DNA from: CAVZLD01 sp963776055
Lineage (GTDB): Bacteria; Planctomycetota; Planctomycetia; Pirellulales; Pirellulaceae
Reading direction: 5' to 3'
Assembly (NCBI GenBank): GCA_963776055.1
Contig: CAVZLD010000014.1
Span: forward strand, 310,001-374,000
Length of the DNA stretch: 64,000 nt
Of this stretch, positions 46,097 to 56,668 are shown one piece after another (the stretch's first letter is position 1; each line of letters begins with the position of its first letter). The position numbers and the translations under genes were made by a program. The notes beneath the pieces are model-generated. The model saw only the letters and a list, made by a program, of their open reading frames with translations, did not search any database and was not told the DNA's origin.

Positions 46097-46760
46097 TCAC
46101 AACAACCAAGCCGCCTGAGCCGCCTGGACAAAGGCTCGCACGAGCCGCGCATCCTTGTGCCCCGGCGACGATTCCACACCGCTCGCCGTGTCGACTCCCG
46201 TCGGCTGCAGCTGCCGTACGGCGCGCCCCACGTTCTGGGGGGTGAGACCGCCTGCTGAGCACCCAGGGCAAGTCCCCCAAAAGGGCTATATCAGGAATAA
46301 GTGCCGCCCAGTCTAGCGTCCGGCCGGTACCACCATAATGCTGCGGGTCGAGGGCATCCAGCAGCACGGCGTCGGGCAACGTCTCGAGCTGCCGGCACCT
46401 CTTCAAGTAGGCCAGGATCGGGTCGAGCCCGTCCGGGCCGCAGCGGAAAGCCCGCACGAGTTTCCGATCGGCCACATCCGCCAGGAATTCGGGGGGCTCA
46501 TCGCCGTGCAACTGCACCAGATCGAGTCCTACGAGTGCAGCGATTTCCTGAATCTGCTTTGCCGATGCATTCACGAACACGCCGACCTTCCGCATTCCGG
46601 CGGGTAGTGAGCGGGCGATCTCCGCGGCCGTCTGCGGATCGAGATAGCGTTTGCTGCCGGCGTAGAAATTGAAGCCGATCGCGTCGGCACCGGCTTGCGC
46701 GACGACTTGGGCATCGTCGACACCGGTCACGCCGCAGATTTTCACGCGCCAAGGTTGCAC
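46097..46760 (-). CDS. trpF: Phosphoribosylanthranilate isomerase (one frame break)
   Basis: This TIM-barrel enzyme does the third pathway-specific step of tryptophan synthesis. The start is one of two GTG codons, at 46760 or 46745 (RVKICGVTGVDDAQVV, where the Cys-Gly of KICG is the catalytic base region). Motifs are GADAIGFNFYAGSKRYL, VGVFVNASAKQI, LVQLHGDEPPEFL and DALDPQHYGGTGRTLDW. After a frame change near 46270 the end reads GGLTPQNVGRAVRQLQPTGV, then DTASGVESSPGHKD. About 220 residues. It is separated from other trp genes, as is common in some phyla. It lies 105 bases upstream of ahcY on the same strand. Confidence 0.9.
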
Positions 46761-47082
46761 GAGTTCGCCACCGTGTACGGACCAATCGATCAGCGGGAGC
46801 CAATCCTTCGGACCGATTTGACCACACGTGGCTCGGCGCGCACAGTGCGGAAGCAACGCGGTCACAGCGACAACGCTGCGCGAGGGTCTGCAACCCCGCA
46901 CGCGGCGAGACCGTTGGTCAGCGATTTCGGTGAGGTCAGAGCCCCGCACCGAGCGGTGAGGGCGGCGAGGACGTTGTGGTTTGTCGCGAGCTTCGCCTAG
47001 CGGGAGGGTGACAACCCGTTTCCGGCCGTTGCCGCGTTCGATCCCACTGCCCCTCGCGGGGGAATCGCTGCGAACACCCCGA
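46761..47082. other. Intergenic region, no gene seen
   Basis: These 322 bases lie between the synthase gene and trpF. No gene or convincing RNA was seen. It is a plausible promoter region for trpF-ahcY. Confidence 0.45.
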
Positions 47083-48365
47083 TCAAGCGGCTCGGCGGGC
47101 CGGATAGCCGAAGCCCGAGCGAGTGTCGTTCCAGCGACGGAGGGCGACGGCGACCAGATGCCCACCAAAGGCGAGCGACAGTTTCAGCGCGGTCTGGACA
47201 CGCCGCGGCTGTCCGATGAGCGGGACGTAGTCCAGGTCACACTCGGGGTCCGGATCGGTCAAGTTTCGTGTTGGCGGCACGAAGCCGTCGCGCAGCGCGA
47301 GTGTGGTCAGCGCCAGTTCGACGCTGCCCGATGCGTTGACCAGGTGACCAAGCATCGACTTGAGCGAACTGACACAGATCTCGTCCGCATGACCGGCCAG
47401 GGCCCGTCGAATTCCGCGGGTTTCCATCACGTCATTCTGTTGCGTGCCGGTCCCATGCGCGTTGACGTAACCGATTTCGGACGGATCCAATTGGCTGCGC
47501 TGGAGCGTATCGCTGATCAGTCGCGTGAGTGCTTCGCTTTCCAGGTCGAGACCGGTGACATGGTGGGCATCGGCGAGCATTTTGCCGCCAAGGATCTCGG
47601 CGTAGATCTGAGCGCCCGCGCCTGGGCATGACTGAGTCGCTCGAGAACAAACATGGCGGCTCCCTCGCCCATGACAAAACCCTTCCGGGCTCGGTCAAAC
47701 GGACGGCAGGCTTCACGTGGATCATCGGCCTCGGCTAACACGCGCATCTGCTGAAAGCCCGCCGCAAAAAGGGGATCGATTGCCTCGGCGCTGCCCGCCA
47801 GGGCAATGTCACACTGGTGGTCGCGCAGCAGCCGGACAGCGCCCATGATGTCGATCAAGCCGCTGGCACAGGCGGTTGAATGGCAGATCCGCGGACCGTG
47901 AAAGCCAAACCGAGTCGCTACGTCGCAGCAGGCACTGTTGGGCAGAAACTGGTCCCAGCTGGAGACCTCCCCCGGCTCATCCGCACGTTCCGAGCCGTGC
48001 CGCTGCCGCAACCACCGCCAGTCGCCCATGTGCCCACTGACCGCGCAGGCACAGCGATGCGATTCGATATTCTGCAGATCCACCCCCGAATCTTCGATCG
48101 CCTCTTCCGCCGCCATGTGGTTCAGGTGGATCACCTTGAGTTGCTTGGGGACCGGCGGGAGGCAGTCGACCACCGCACCAATCCTGAGGTGGGCCGGAAG
48201 ATCCAGATGTCGGAGTGAATCCAGCCGCTGCACACCGCTCTCACCTCGGCAAACGGCCCGCCAGCTGGTCTCGCGATCCAATCCCAAGGAAGTCACCATC
48301 CCGATGCCGGTGATCACGACCGGATCGCGGAGAAGTGGACGCCGAGGCACATTCAGCTGCAGCAT
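47083..48365 (-). CDS. Beta-ketoacyl synthase, FabF type (one frame break)
   Basis: This is a condensing enzyme of fatty-acid or polyketide-like chain elongation. DPVVITGIGMVTSLG opens the thiolase fold. The catalytic Cys is in HSTACASGLIDIMGAVRLL. AGSAEAIDPLFAAGFQQMRV and CRPFDRARKGFVMGEGAAMF follow. After a frame change near 47610 come VNAHGTGTQQND and KSMLGHLVNASGSVELALTT, which supply the two catalytic His residues. About 427 residues, normal for KAS II. No acyl carrier protein or other fab gene adjoins it. It may therefore serve a secondary pathway, and fabF itself is not certain. Confidence 0.88.
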
Positions 48366-48685
48366 TGCGGGCCATCCTGAGTTTCGTCTGTCGTCTCGGC
48401 AAGACGCGGGAACCGACGGGCGGGTATTACCCGAAAGCGTCGATTCACGCCAGTTGGCTTTCTACGCCTTTCTATGAGATTCCCTCCGCCGAACCCTTGC
48501 ATGCTCCTCGATCTCCGCTAGACTGATCAACTCGCGGGAAATGGACCCAAAAACACCCAAATAACTACCAAAAAAACGGGAAATCAACCCAAACAAACGA
48601 GCAGGATCCTAGCGGGACGGAGTCTTCATCACGGGGGGAACGCCACCGATTTCGAGGGCGTTCCGAGGAGATCGCCAAACCGACC
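48366..48685. other. Divergent intergenic region upstream of mraZ
   Basis: About 320 bases lie between the divergent synthase and mraZ genes. An A-rich stretch at 48535-48600 holds the candidate MraZ boxes described separately. No gene was found. Confidence 0.5.
48535..48595. promoter_or_regulatory. Candidate MraZ operator (repeated ACCCA boxes)
   Basis: ACCCA occurs at 48545-48549 and again at 48555-48559, a ten-base period. This is TGGGN-N5-TGGGN on the minus strand, the known MraZ box form. A similar CGGGAAAT..ACCCAAA segment repeats about 42 bases on, with ACCCA at 48587-48591. Autoregulation of mraZ is inferred. Confidence 0.4.
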
Positions 48686-49174
48686 ATGCCCGAGCCTCCG
48701 CAGACGCTGATTCTGGGTGAGTTTCGTCGGACGCTGGACGATCGGTATCGATTATCGATCCCGTCCGAGCTTTCGGCCCACTGGCGCGAACAGCCGGAAA
48801 CTTGCGTGCTCGCCAAGGAGCGTCCGGGCTGCCTGAGCCTCTGGCAGACAGGGCAGTGGCAGCAGCACCTGGAAAGTGGAGTTCGGGTTGTTGAGAGCAA
48901 ACTTCAGGCAGGCCGCCTGGGCCAACGTATTGCGGACGTGCAGTTATTCGGCCGACTGCTGTCCACACGACATCGATCCGTACCGTTGGCTGGTCGCGGT
49001 CGACTGCTGATTCCCGAGGGGTTCCGCGAATTTCTCGGAGTGGAGGCGGGAGGAGAAGTACTCGTGATCGGAGCCGCCGTTTGCATGGAGATTTGGCGGC
49101 TGGAAGCTTGGCTGGACCACCTGCAGGAACAGATCCCGCGGTTCGGCGAAATCCTGGAGGACCTCAGCAACTGA
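48686..49174 (+). CDS. mraZ: MraZ-like transcriptional regulator
   Basis: This intact 162-residue protein has two MraZ/AbrB-like halves. The first is LILGEFRRTLDDRYRLSIPS with a CLSLWQ end. The second is RSVPLAGRGRLLIPEGFREF with GEVLVIGAAVCMEIWRLEAW. MraZ forms ring-shaped oligomers that bind repeated TGGG boxes and usually represses the division and cell-wall (dcw) operon. Here no mraW, ftsL or mur gene follows, which fits the dispersal of dcw genes and the lack of FtsZ reported for planctomycetes. Its targets are therefore unclear. Confidence 0.87.
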   Translation: MPEPPQTLILGEFRRTLDDRYRLSIPSELSAHWREQPETCVLAKERPGCLSLWQTGQWQQHLESGVRVVESKLQAGRLGQRIADVQLFGRLLSTRHRSVPLAGRGRLLIPEGFREFLGVEAGGEVLVIGAAVCMEIWRLEAWLDHLQEQIPRFGEILEDLSN

Positions 49175-49592
49175 CGGCGGACCTACCGAGAGCAGAACAC
49201 CGGTTTTTCCAACCAAAAGGAGTTCAGGACTAGGGGCATGCTCGACAGGGCTATTGGGATTTTTCACCTGTCGGTACGTTCCGCAGGAGATGATGCGAGT
49301 CACCAGGGAGGGGGCTATTCGGCACGGAGGCCCTTTTTCCTATCCTGCCGGGCATGCCCCCAGCACCTGAACCCCGCCTTTGCACTTCCTCTCCCCATCC
49401 GCGCGGCAGAAGATCTCCGCGGACCACAGACCGTGGAACACTTACCTAGTGGGACAGTCTTCCCGTGGGACAGTCTTCCAGACTGTCGCGTTCAACGGTC
49501 TTCTAGACTGTCGCGTTCAACGGTCTTCTAGACCGTGCTCCACCACCCCTACCCCCACTACCATTCCTGCGCCGCCTGAAGTCCTGCCTCCC
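49175..49592. other. Intergenic region with tandem repeats
   Basis: These 418 bases lie between converging genes. They hold the tandem repeat at 49449-49545 and no gene. Confidence 0.6.
49449..49545. repeat. Tandem repeats with internal palindromes
   Basis: A 15-base unit (GTGGGACAGTCTTCC) occurs at 49449-49463 and 49465-49479. It is followed by two perfect 25-base units at 49481-49505 and 49506-49530. An ACGGTCT/AGACCGT palindrome closes the array. It lies between converging genes. Confidence 0.85.
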
Positions 49593-50016
49593 TTACACCC
49601 GCTTCTCGTCCTCCCCGTGCAGATCTCCCGTGGCCTGATTCCCCACGGCCACGAAGACCATCCGCAATTGGTGCAGGACAGACGTCAGCATCTCCGACTC
49701 TTCTGCGTCCAGGTTCCCGCGTGTTTTGGCTGTCAGCATGTCGAGCATGTCGATATGGTGCTTCGCCAGTTCCAGGTTGAGGATCGTTTTCTGTTCGATG
49801 GGCTCTGGAATCTGCCCCAGGGCGACCATGGCCTGGGTCGCGATCGTGGTCACAAGCCAGGGAAAGGAGGCGGGTGGCATGGTGTGTGGCGGCCCGTCGC
49901 TGGCGGATTCGGACGCGGGTTCTTGCTGGTTGCGCCTGCGACCGTTCCGCCTCGACTTGGCTCTTCCAATCTTCATCGACGATAATCTTCGGTTTGTCTT
50001 GCGGCGGTTCACTCAT
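49593..50016 (-). CDS. DUF1844 family protein (one frame break)
   Basis: The ATG at 50016 opens MSEPPQDKPKIIVDEDWKSQ, typical of planctomycete DUF1844 proteins. After a frame change near 49925 the conserved core follows: PPASFPWLVTTIATQAMVAL, GQIPEPIEQKTILNLELAKH and HIDMLDMLTAKTRGNLDAEE. It ends LRMVFVAVGNQ plus a short charged tail. About 140 residues. The family is small, helical and of unknown role. It lies downstream of pyrG on the same strand. Confidence 0.82.
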
Positions 50017-50197
50017 CGGCGAAAGGCTCCCTACTTGCGGTAGCAGTCCCGTTGGGGATCCGATTCGGGACCAATTTATGCCGTGGGCCGTTGTCCCTGT
50101 TGCTGGCAAGGGCAAGGTCGCACGACGGGATCCGGAGCGCCCGGTGGCGTCCTGACTGATCGACTGGGCAATTCTGCGTGGAGCGGCATCCCGGTCC

Positions 50198-51850
50198 TCA
50201 AGACCGATGCGCCTCTTGGGTTCGGTCGGATCGTGTCGCACAGCGTTGAATGGCAGCTTGCACGAAGCCGGCAAACAGCGGATGAGCGGCGGTCGGTTGT
50301 GACTTGAATTCCGGATGGTATTGAACAGCAACGAACCACGGGTGATCGGCCAGTTCAATGATCTCGACCAGGGCCCCGTCGGGACTCGTGCCGGCGAACC
50401 GAACGCCGTGGGCCTGGAACTGTTGTCGGTAAGCGTTGTTGAACTCGTAGCGGTGCCGATGGCGTTCGCTAATTTCGGTCGAACGCGTAGCATTCGGCTG
50501 CTTTGCTATCGGACTCCAGGTGAGCGGGTTGGGCTCCCAGCCGCATGGTCCCACCTTTGTCGGTGATATTCCGTTGGTCATCCAGCAGGCAAATCACCGG
50601 ATGCGGGGTGTCCTTGTTGAATTCGGAGGAGTGGGCCCCGTCGAGTTGGGCGACATTGCGGGCAAATTCGATCACGGCGCACTGCATCCCGAGGCAGATG
50701 CCGAGAAAGGGGATGCCTCGTTCGCGGGCGAACCGGATCGCATCCACTTTGCCTTCGATCCCTCGTTCGCCGAAACCTCCGGGCACGAGCAGGCCGTCAT
50801 AGCCGGACAACAGGCGTTCGGGCCCCTCGCGTTCGATTTCTTCGCTATGGATGCGTCCCACGCGAACCTGGGCGGCGTGATGGACCCCGGCGTGATCCAG
50901 CGACTCGTAGATCGACTTGTACGCGTCCCGATGTTCGGCGTACTTTCCGACGACGGCGATCGAAATCTCATGCCGAGGGTTTCGCAGGCGGTGCAGTAGT
51001 TCATGCCAATCGTCCATCCGCAGGGGTTTGGCACGCAGCTTCAGACGATTGACGATCAGCTCATCCAGGCCGTGATTCACAAGACTCAACGGCACTTCGT
51101 AGATCGAGAAATCCTTGTCCTTTTCTTCGATTACGGCTTCGAGCGGCACATTGCAGAAGAGGGCGATCTTGTGGCGATCGTCCAGGCTGATCGATCGTTC
51201 GGTGCGACAGATCAGCATGTCCGGCTGAATACCGATCTGTCGCAATTGCCCGACGGAATGCTGCGTCGGCTTGGTTTTGAGTTCGGCGGCCGCTTTCAGA
51301 TAGGGCACCAGGGTCAGGTGGATGTACAGGCAGTTTTCCTTGCCCACATCCAGGGCGAATTGCCGAATTGCCTCGAGAAACGGCAGGCTTTCGATGTCGC
51401 CCACCGTCCCGCCAATCTCGGTGATTACGACATCGACATCCTCGTCCGCCACCTTGTGGATCACGCCCTTGATTTCGTCGGTGATGTGCGGAATCACCTG
51501 CACGGTCTTACCCAGAAACTCCCCGCGCCGCTCCTTTTCAATCACGGATTGATAGATCTGTCCGGTCGTGTAGTTGCTGTCGCGTGTCAGGGACTGCCGG
51601 TAAACCGTTCGTAGTGCCCCAGGTCCAGATCGGTTTCACTGCCGTCATCCAGTACGTAGACTTCTCCGTGCTGGTAGGGGCTCATCGTCCCCGGATCGAC
51701 ATTGATATAGGGATCCAGTTTCTGCATCCGAACCTTCAGGCCACGCCGCTCCAGCAGCATCCCCACGGAGGCGCTGGTCAGTCCTTTGCCCAGAGAGCTC
51801 ACGACTCCCCCTGTCACAAAAATATGCTTACTCACGCCATCAAGCTCCAT
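50198..51850 (-). CDS. pyrG: CTP synthase (frame-disrupted)
   Basis: This enzyme makes CTP from UTP, ATP and glutamine. The start at ATG 51850 (MELDGVSKHIFVTGGVVSSL) or the GTG 15 bases later both fit. The synthetase domain has GKGLTSASVGMLLERRG, KLDPYINVDPGTMSPYQHGE and ITEIGGTVGDIESLPFLEAI. The glutaminase domain has PGGFGERGIEGK and the catalytic Cys in FLGICLGMQCAVIEFARNV. The C-terminus FVAVQYHPEFKSQPTAAHPL supplies the His-Glu pair. Frame changes are needed near 51600 and 50500. About 550 residues in total. Confidence 0.93.
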
Positions 51851-51986
51851 CGGCAGAGGGTATCGGAAGGCAACGGAGAGCGGATGCGATTCGCGCCCGG
51901 CGAAACCAGAAGTGATCGCGGCGACAACGCAGCGACCGCCGGCAATCATCAAGATCGCGCGGGCAGCCGCTCACGGCCATGTGCGA

Positions 51987-52781
51987 TCAGGCCGCCATTG
52001 TACGCCGTCGATGGCGCTCGACAAAGGCCCGATAATCGGCCGCGGTATCAATCCCCACGGACGATTCCCGCACCAGGCCAACCATGATCGGATAGCCGGC
52101 CTGCAGGACGCGCAGTTGTTCCAGCTTCTCCGCTTGCTCGAGCGGCGCCGGCGGCAGCGAGGCGAATTGCAGCAGAAACGTACGACGGTAGGCGTACAAA
52201 CCGATATGCTGCAGGAAGAGGGGGGGCTCGGCCTGGAGCCACGCATCATCCCAGTCGCGGACAAAGGGAAGACAGCTGCGGCTGAAGTAGAGCGCTCGAC
52301 CGCTCCCGTCGCAGACGACTTTGACACAGGCCGGATCGAACAACTGTTCCCGCGAACGAATGGGGGTCGCCAGGGTCGACATGACCGCTTCCGGGTGTCG
52401 CTCGAGCAATTCGATCGCCAGATCGATTGACTCTCCTGCCAGTTCCGGTTCGTCCCCCTGCACGTTGACAATCACGTCCACTTCGGACAGCCGGGCCGCC
52501 ATTTCGGCGACACGGTCCGTGCCACTCGCAGCCGCCGGATCGGTCCATTCCGCACGCCCTCCGAAACGACGGACTTCCTGCGATGAGCTCCCGGTGATCC
52601 GCTGCCACACAGATCCCTGCGGGCGCCGAGCCGCGCAGGCCGCCTCGAACGTGTGTTGCAGCAGAGACTTGCCGGTCTCGCGCAGCAGCAACTTGCGCGG
52701 CAGGCGCGTGGAGTGCAGTCGCGCGGGGATCACCAGGTAACTGGTCAAAGCGGTCGGAGGCTCGATTTCGTGAGCGTTCAT
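51987..52781 (-). CDS. kdsB: 3-deoxy-manno-octulosonate cytidylyltransferase
   Basis: This enzyme activates Kdo with CTP to CMP-Kdo for lipopolysaccharide core synthesis. Kdo use implies a Gram-negative-type outer membrane. About 264 residues from ATG 52781 include YLVIPARLHSTRLPRKLL, then VNVQGDEPELAGESIDLAIE and HIGLYAYRRTFLLQFASLPP. The stretch at about 52570-52610 reads oddly. The alternative frame gives GICVAADHRELIAGS, which fits the family, so two compensating indels are likely. The gene lies just upstream of pyrG, which makes the CTP that KdsB uses. Confidence 0.9.
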   Translation of the reverse strand: MNAHEIEPPTALTSYLVIPARLHSTRLPRKLLLRETGKSLLQHTFEAACAARRPQGSVWQRITGSSSQEVRRFGGRAEWTDPAAASGTDRVAEMAARLSEVDVIVNVQGDEPELAGESIDLAIELLERHPEAVMSTLATPIRSREQLFDPACVKVVCDGSGRALYFSRSCLPFVRDWDDAWLQAEPPLFLQHIGLYAYRRTFLLQFASLPPAPLEQAEKLEQLRVLQAGYPIMVGLVRESSVGIDTAADYRAFVERHRRRTMAA

Positions 52782-52992
52782 GGGCCGTTTTGTATGCCAA
52801 TTGCCCCGTGTCCGGCAAGACGAAACAACCCGCAGAATTCGTGCGTGTGGCCCGGAGGATTGAGGTAGACTCGAGAAAAGGCGACTCGCCCCATCAGTGG
52901 CTCGAGCGAACAATAGCGGCGTCCCAGACGAACTACCCCTCGAGAACGAACTACGCTGGGACCGGTCGCATCGAACCTCGGGAGTACGGATC

Positions 52993-54870
52993 ATGTGCGG
53001 AATTGTCGGCTATATCGGTTCACGGGATGCCTCCGAATTCCTGGTCGAAGGCCTCAAACGGCTGGAATACCGCGGTTACGACAGCGCCGGCATCGCCACC
53101 GTGAACGGGAGCTGCCAATTCCAGGTAACCAAAGCCGTCGGCCGCATTCAGGCCCTGGCCGATAAGCTGACCGAACAACCCACCAACGGCTCGCTCGGCA
53201 TCGGCCACACGCGCTGGGCGACCCACGGACCGCCCAATGAAGAGAACGCACACCCGCACATGGGGGGCAACGACTGTGGTCGCCGTGGTCCACAACGGCG
53301 TGATCGAAAACTACCAAGGCATCAAGGAAAAACTGATCTCCCTGGGTTTCTCCTTTCAGTCAGCGACGGATAGCGAGGTGATTGCGCACCTGATCGCGTA
53401 CCATCTGCAGTCGGTTTCGGAGGGGCTGGCGGAGCAGCCGTTGGAGACGCACGAGCTGTTGTTGACGGCCGTCAAATCGGCCCTGGCGGAACTGCGGGGG
53501 ACGTACGGGTTGGTGGCGATCTTCCGCGATCACCCGGAGGTAATGATCGCCGCTCGACTGGGCAGCCCGCTGGTGGTGGGAGTCGGAGACCGGGAGCATT
53601 TCGTCGCCAGCGATACGTCGCCGCTTGGCTGGTTACACCGACCGGATCGTGTATCTCGCCGACCACCAGATTGCCATGATTCGAGCGGATGGGCTGCGCG
53701 TGACGCACCGAGATCAGGGGCAGATCAAACCGAACGTCCGCGTCTTGGATCTGGACAGCAGTGTCGTGACGCTGGACGACGAGTATCCCACATTTCATGC
53801 TCAAGGAAATCTTCGAGCAGCCGCAGTCGTTGCGTGACACGATGCGAGGTCGTTTGAGTAGTGACGACGCGACGGCGATGTTTGGCGGCCTCAATCTGAC
53901 ACCACGCCAACTGCGTCGGATCAACCGCGTCATTCTGACAGCGTGTGGGACAAGCTGGCACGCCGCGTTGGTCGGTGAGTACCTGATGGAAGAGTTCGCC
54001 CGCCTGCCGGTGGAGGTGGAGTATGGAAGTGAGCTCCGCTACCGGAATCCGCCGGTCGATTCCGACACGATCCTGTTCTCGATCACGCAGAGCGGAGAAA
54101 CGGCCGACACGCTGGCGGCGCAACGCGAGATGAAGCGCAAGGGCCATCCGACGCTTGCGATCTGCAACGTTGTCGGCAGCACGATCGCGCAGGAGGCCGA
54201 TGGGGGTGTCTATCTGCATGCCGGCCCGGAGATCGGGGTCGCGTCGACGAAGGCCTACACTTCGCAACTGGCCGTCCTAACGATGCTCGCCCTGTACTTT
54301 GGGCGACTGCGTCACTTGAGCTTTGGCGCGGGGCAACGGATCATTCGGGCGCTGCATGAGCTACCGGACCGCGTCAGCGAAGCGCTGCAGTCGAATGACC
54401 AGGTTCGGCGAATCGCCGAGAAGTATTTCAACTGCGAAACGTTCCTCTATCTCGGTCGCCAGTACAATTTCCCGACGGCGTTGGAAGGCGCATTGAAACT
54501 CAAGGAAATCAGCTACATCCACGCCGAGGGCTATCCGGCCGCCGAGATGAAGCATGGTCCGATCGCGCTGGTCGACGAATCGACTCCCAGCGTATTCGTC
54601 ATGCCTCAGGGCCTGGTTTACGAGAAGGTGATGGCGAATCTGGAGGAGATCAAGGCTCGCGGTGGTCCCGTGATCGCGATCGCCGGGTACGGTGACCGGC
54701 AAGTCGAAGAGTTGGCCGACGATGTGATCCACGTACCGGATGTCGAGGATTTCCTGCAGCCGATCGTCACGATCATTCCGCTGCAGCTGTTGGCCTACCA
54801 CATCGCATTGCTGCGCGGCTGCGACGTCGACAAACCGCGAAACCTGGCCAAGAGTGTGACGGTCGAATAG
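52993..54870 (+). CDS. glmS: Glutamine-fructose-6-phosphate aminotransferase (frame-disrupted)
   Basis: This enzyme makes glucosamine-6-phosphate for amino-sugar and cell-envelope synthesis. The ATG at 52993 places the nucleophile Cys at position 2 (MCGIVGYIGSRDASEFLVEG). Further glutaminase motifs are LEYRGYDSAGIATVNG, IGHTRWATHGPPNEENAHPH and VVHNGVIENYQGIKEKLISL. The SIS isomerase half has LTACGTSWHAALVGEYLMEE, TQSGETADTLAAQREMKRKG and a KSVTVE C-terminus. Frame changes lie near 53265, 53620 and 53800. About 625 codons. It is divergent from kdsB. Confidence 0.93.
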
Positions 54871-54937
54871 GACAAGGCGCGGTGACACAGGTTTCGCCGC
54901 GGCTTTTCGCATCACGCGGGTCGAAGCGTGCGTCCCC

Positions 54938-56252
54938 TCATCCATCGCCGAGCGTTTCTCTTCGCCGCAGGATGTGGTGATAGTGTTGGGCGAATCGGTG
55001 TGCCTCATCCCGCACGTACTGCAGCAGTCGCAGTGCGTAAGCGTGTCGACTGAGACGCAGGGGCTCGGCTTGGTTCGGCAGGAACAGCTCTTCCTCTCGT
55101 TTCGCGAGCGAAAGCACGACCGGGGGAGAGATGCGCAGCTCCTGCGAACGCCGCCATCGCGGCGTTCAGTTGGCCTTTTCCGCCGTCGATCAGCAGCAGA
55201 TCGGGAAAGGCGATTCCTTCGTCCTGCAGCCGGTGGAAGCGGCGGGCAACGACTTCGTGAATACTGCGAAAATCATCCACCCCCGCAACATGACGGATCC
55301 TGTACCGACGATAACCAGGTTTGAACGGCAGCCCATCGATGAACTGCACGAGACTGGCGACCGTCTGGTCACCTCCCAGATGAGCGATATCGACGCCTTC
55401 GATGGTCCGCGGCGTAGATGCCAGCTTCAGGACTTTCCGCAGACCGGCGAGCCCTTTCTTCGGGTCGATGAAGAAGACTTCCGGTTGGACGTGCGTCTCG
55501 AGTTCCCCGCGCTGGTCGAGCGTCTCGAGCATGCGGATCTCGTCGCGTAACCGAGCTGCTCTTTCAAACTCCAGTTCCGCGGCAGCTTGTTTCATCTCGC
55601 CGTACATCTGCTGCAGCAGTCGGCTCTTTCCGCCTTCCAGAAACAGCTGCAACCGCTTGATGTCGCGTCGGTAATCCTCCTTGGAAATCCGCACGTTGCA
55701 GGGCGCAGTGCACTGATCGATACTGGCGAGCAGGCAAGGTCGGAACCACTGCCACCGCGGATCACTTTCTTCGATATCGAGACTACAGGTCCGAAACTTG
55801 AAGATCCGCTGCAGAACCTGAACGGCGCCACGCAGGGAACCGGCATTGGCGAAAGGACCATAGAGTTTGACGCCCTTGTCGCGTGGTTCGCGGGTCACTT
55901 CCACCCGGGGGAAATCTTCCCGCGTCGTGATCATCAGGTAAGGGAAGGTTTTGTCGTCTTTCAGCTCCTTGTTGTACTTGGGCTGCACATCTTTGATCAA
56001 TCGCGATTCCACGAGCAGTGCATCGACTTCGCTTTCGCACTCGATGTAGTCGGCATCTCGAATCTCCTGGACCCAGTACGCCGTCCGCGGTTCTTCGGCT
56101 GCTTGCTTGAGGAAATAGCTGCCCGCCCGGTTTCGCAGATTGGTGGCTTTGCCGACGTAGATCACGCGGCCCGCAGAGTCTTTCAGCAGGTAAACGCCTG
56201 GCGTGGTGGGAAATTCCCGCACCTTCGCGGCTGCCTGCTGGAAAGCCGTCAT
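54938..56252 (-). CDS. uvrC: Excinuclease UvrC, short form without HhH domain (one frame break)
   Basis: This is the DNA-repair endonuclease subunit that cuts both sides of a lesion. The GIY-YIG domain starts FPTTPGVYLLKDSAGRVIYV. The Cys cluster region RPCLLASIDQCTAPC and a UVR motif (AAELEFERAARLRDEIRMLE) follow. The RNase H-like part has GVDIAHLGGDQTVASLVQF and PDLLLIDGGKGQLNAAM. After a frame change near 55150 it ends LLQYVRDEAHRFAQHYHH with a short basic tail. The usual C-terminal tandem helix-hairpin-helix is absent, giving about 438 residues against about 600 in standard UvrC. An alternative start at 56316 would need an indel. Confidence 0.88.
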
Positions 56253-56316
56253 GCGAGGTGCGTTCCGGAGTTGGCTCCGAGGGAGGATCCGGATTGGCAA
56301 CAGGTTCGGACATCAT

Positions 56317-56668
56317 AGAAAAGACGGTGAGTGGATGATTCGCCGGATGGACGCCGGCGCGGGCGTTCCTTCATCCCGCGCAGAGGTTTTGCAGTTTGTA
56401 AGTGTTGGTTTTGCCAAAGGGAAGAAGCAGGAGTCACTCTCCCTCCGGGAAAGTCGGGCCGTCAGCCTCGGTGAGGGCGGTGCGGGCACAGTCGACGCAT
56501 GTTGGTCGTGCCACAAGACCCTCCCCGGCCGCTGACGCGTGCGCCCTCCGCACAGCGCGGGAAGGTGCTGTAACTTTTTCCGAGCCAGGAAGTTCAAAAC
56601 GGTACGACCTCCGCAGGAAGCTCGCACAGCCTTGCAAGTGCTTGATTCGAACGAACCGGACGACTCCC
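56317..56668. other. Intergenic region, no gene seen
   Basis: About 350 bases lie between the phosphomutase gene and uvrC. No conserved gene, RNA or repeat was recognised. Confidence 0.45.
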
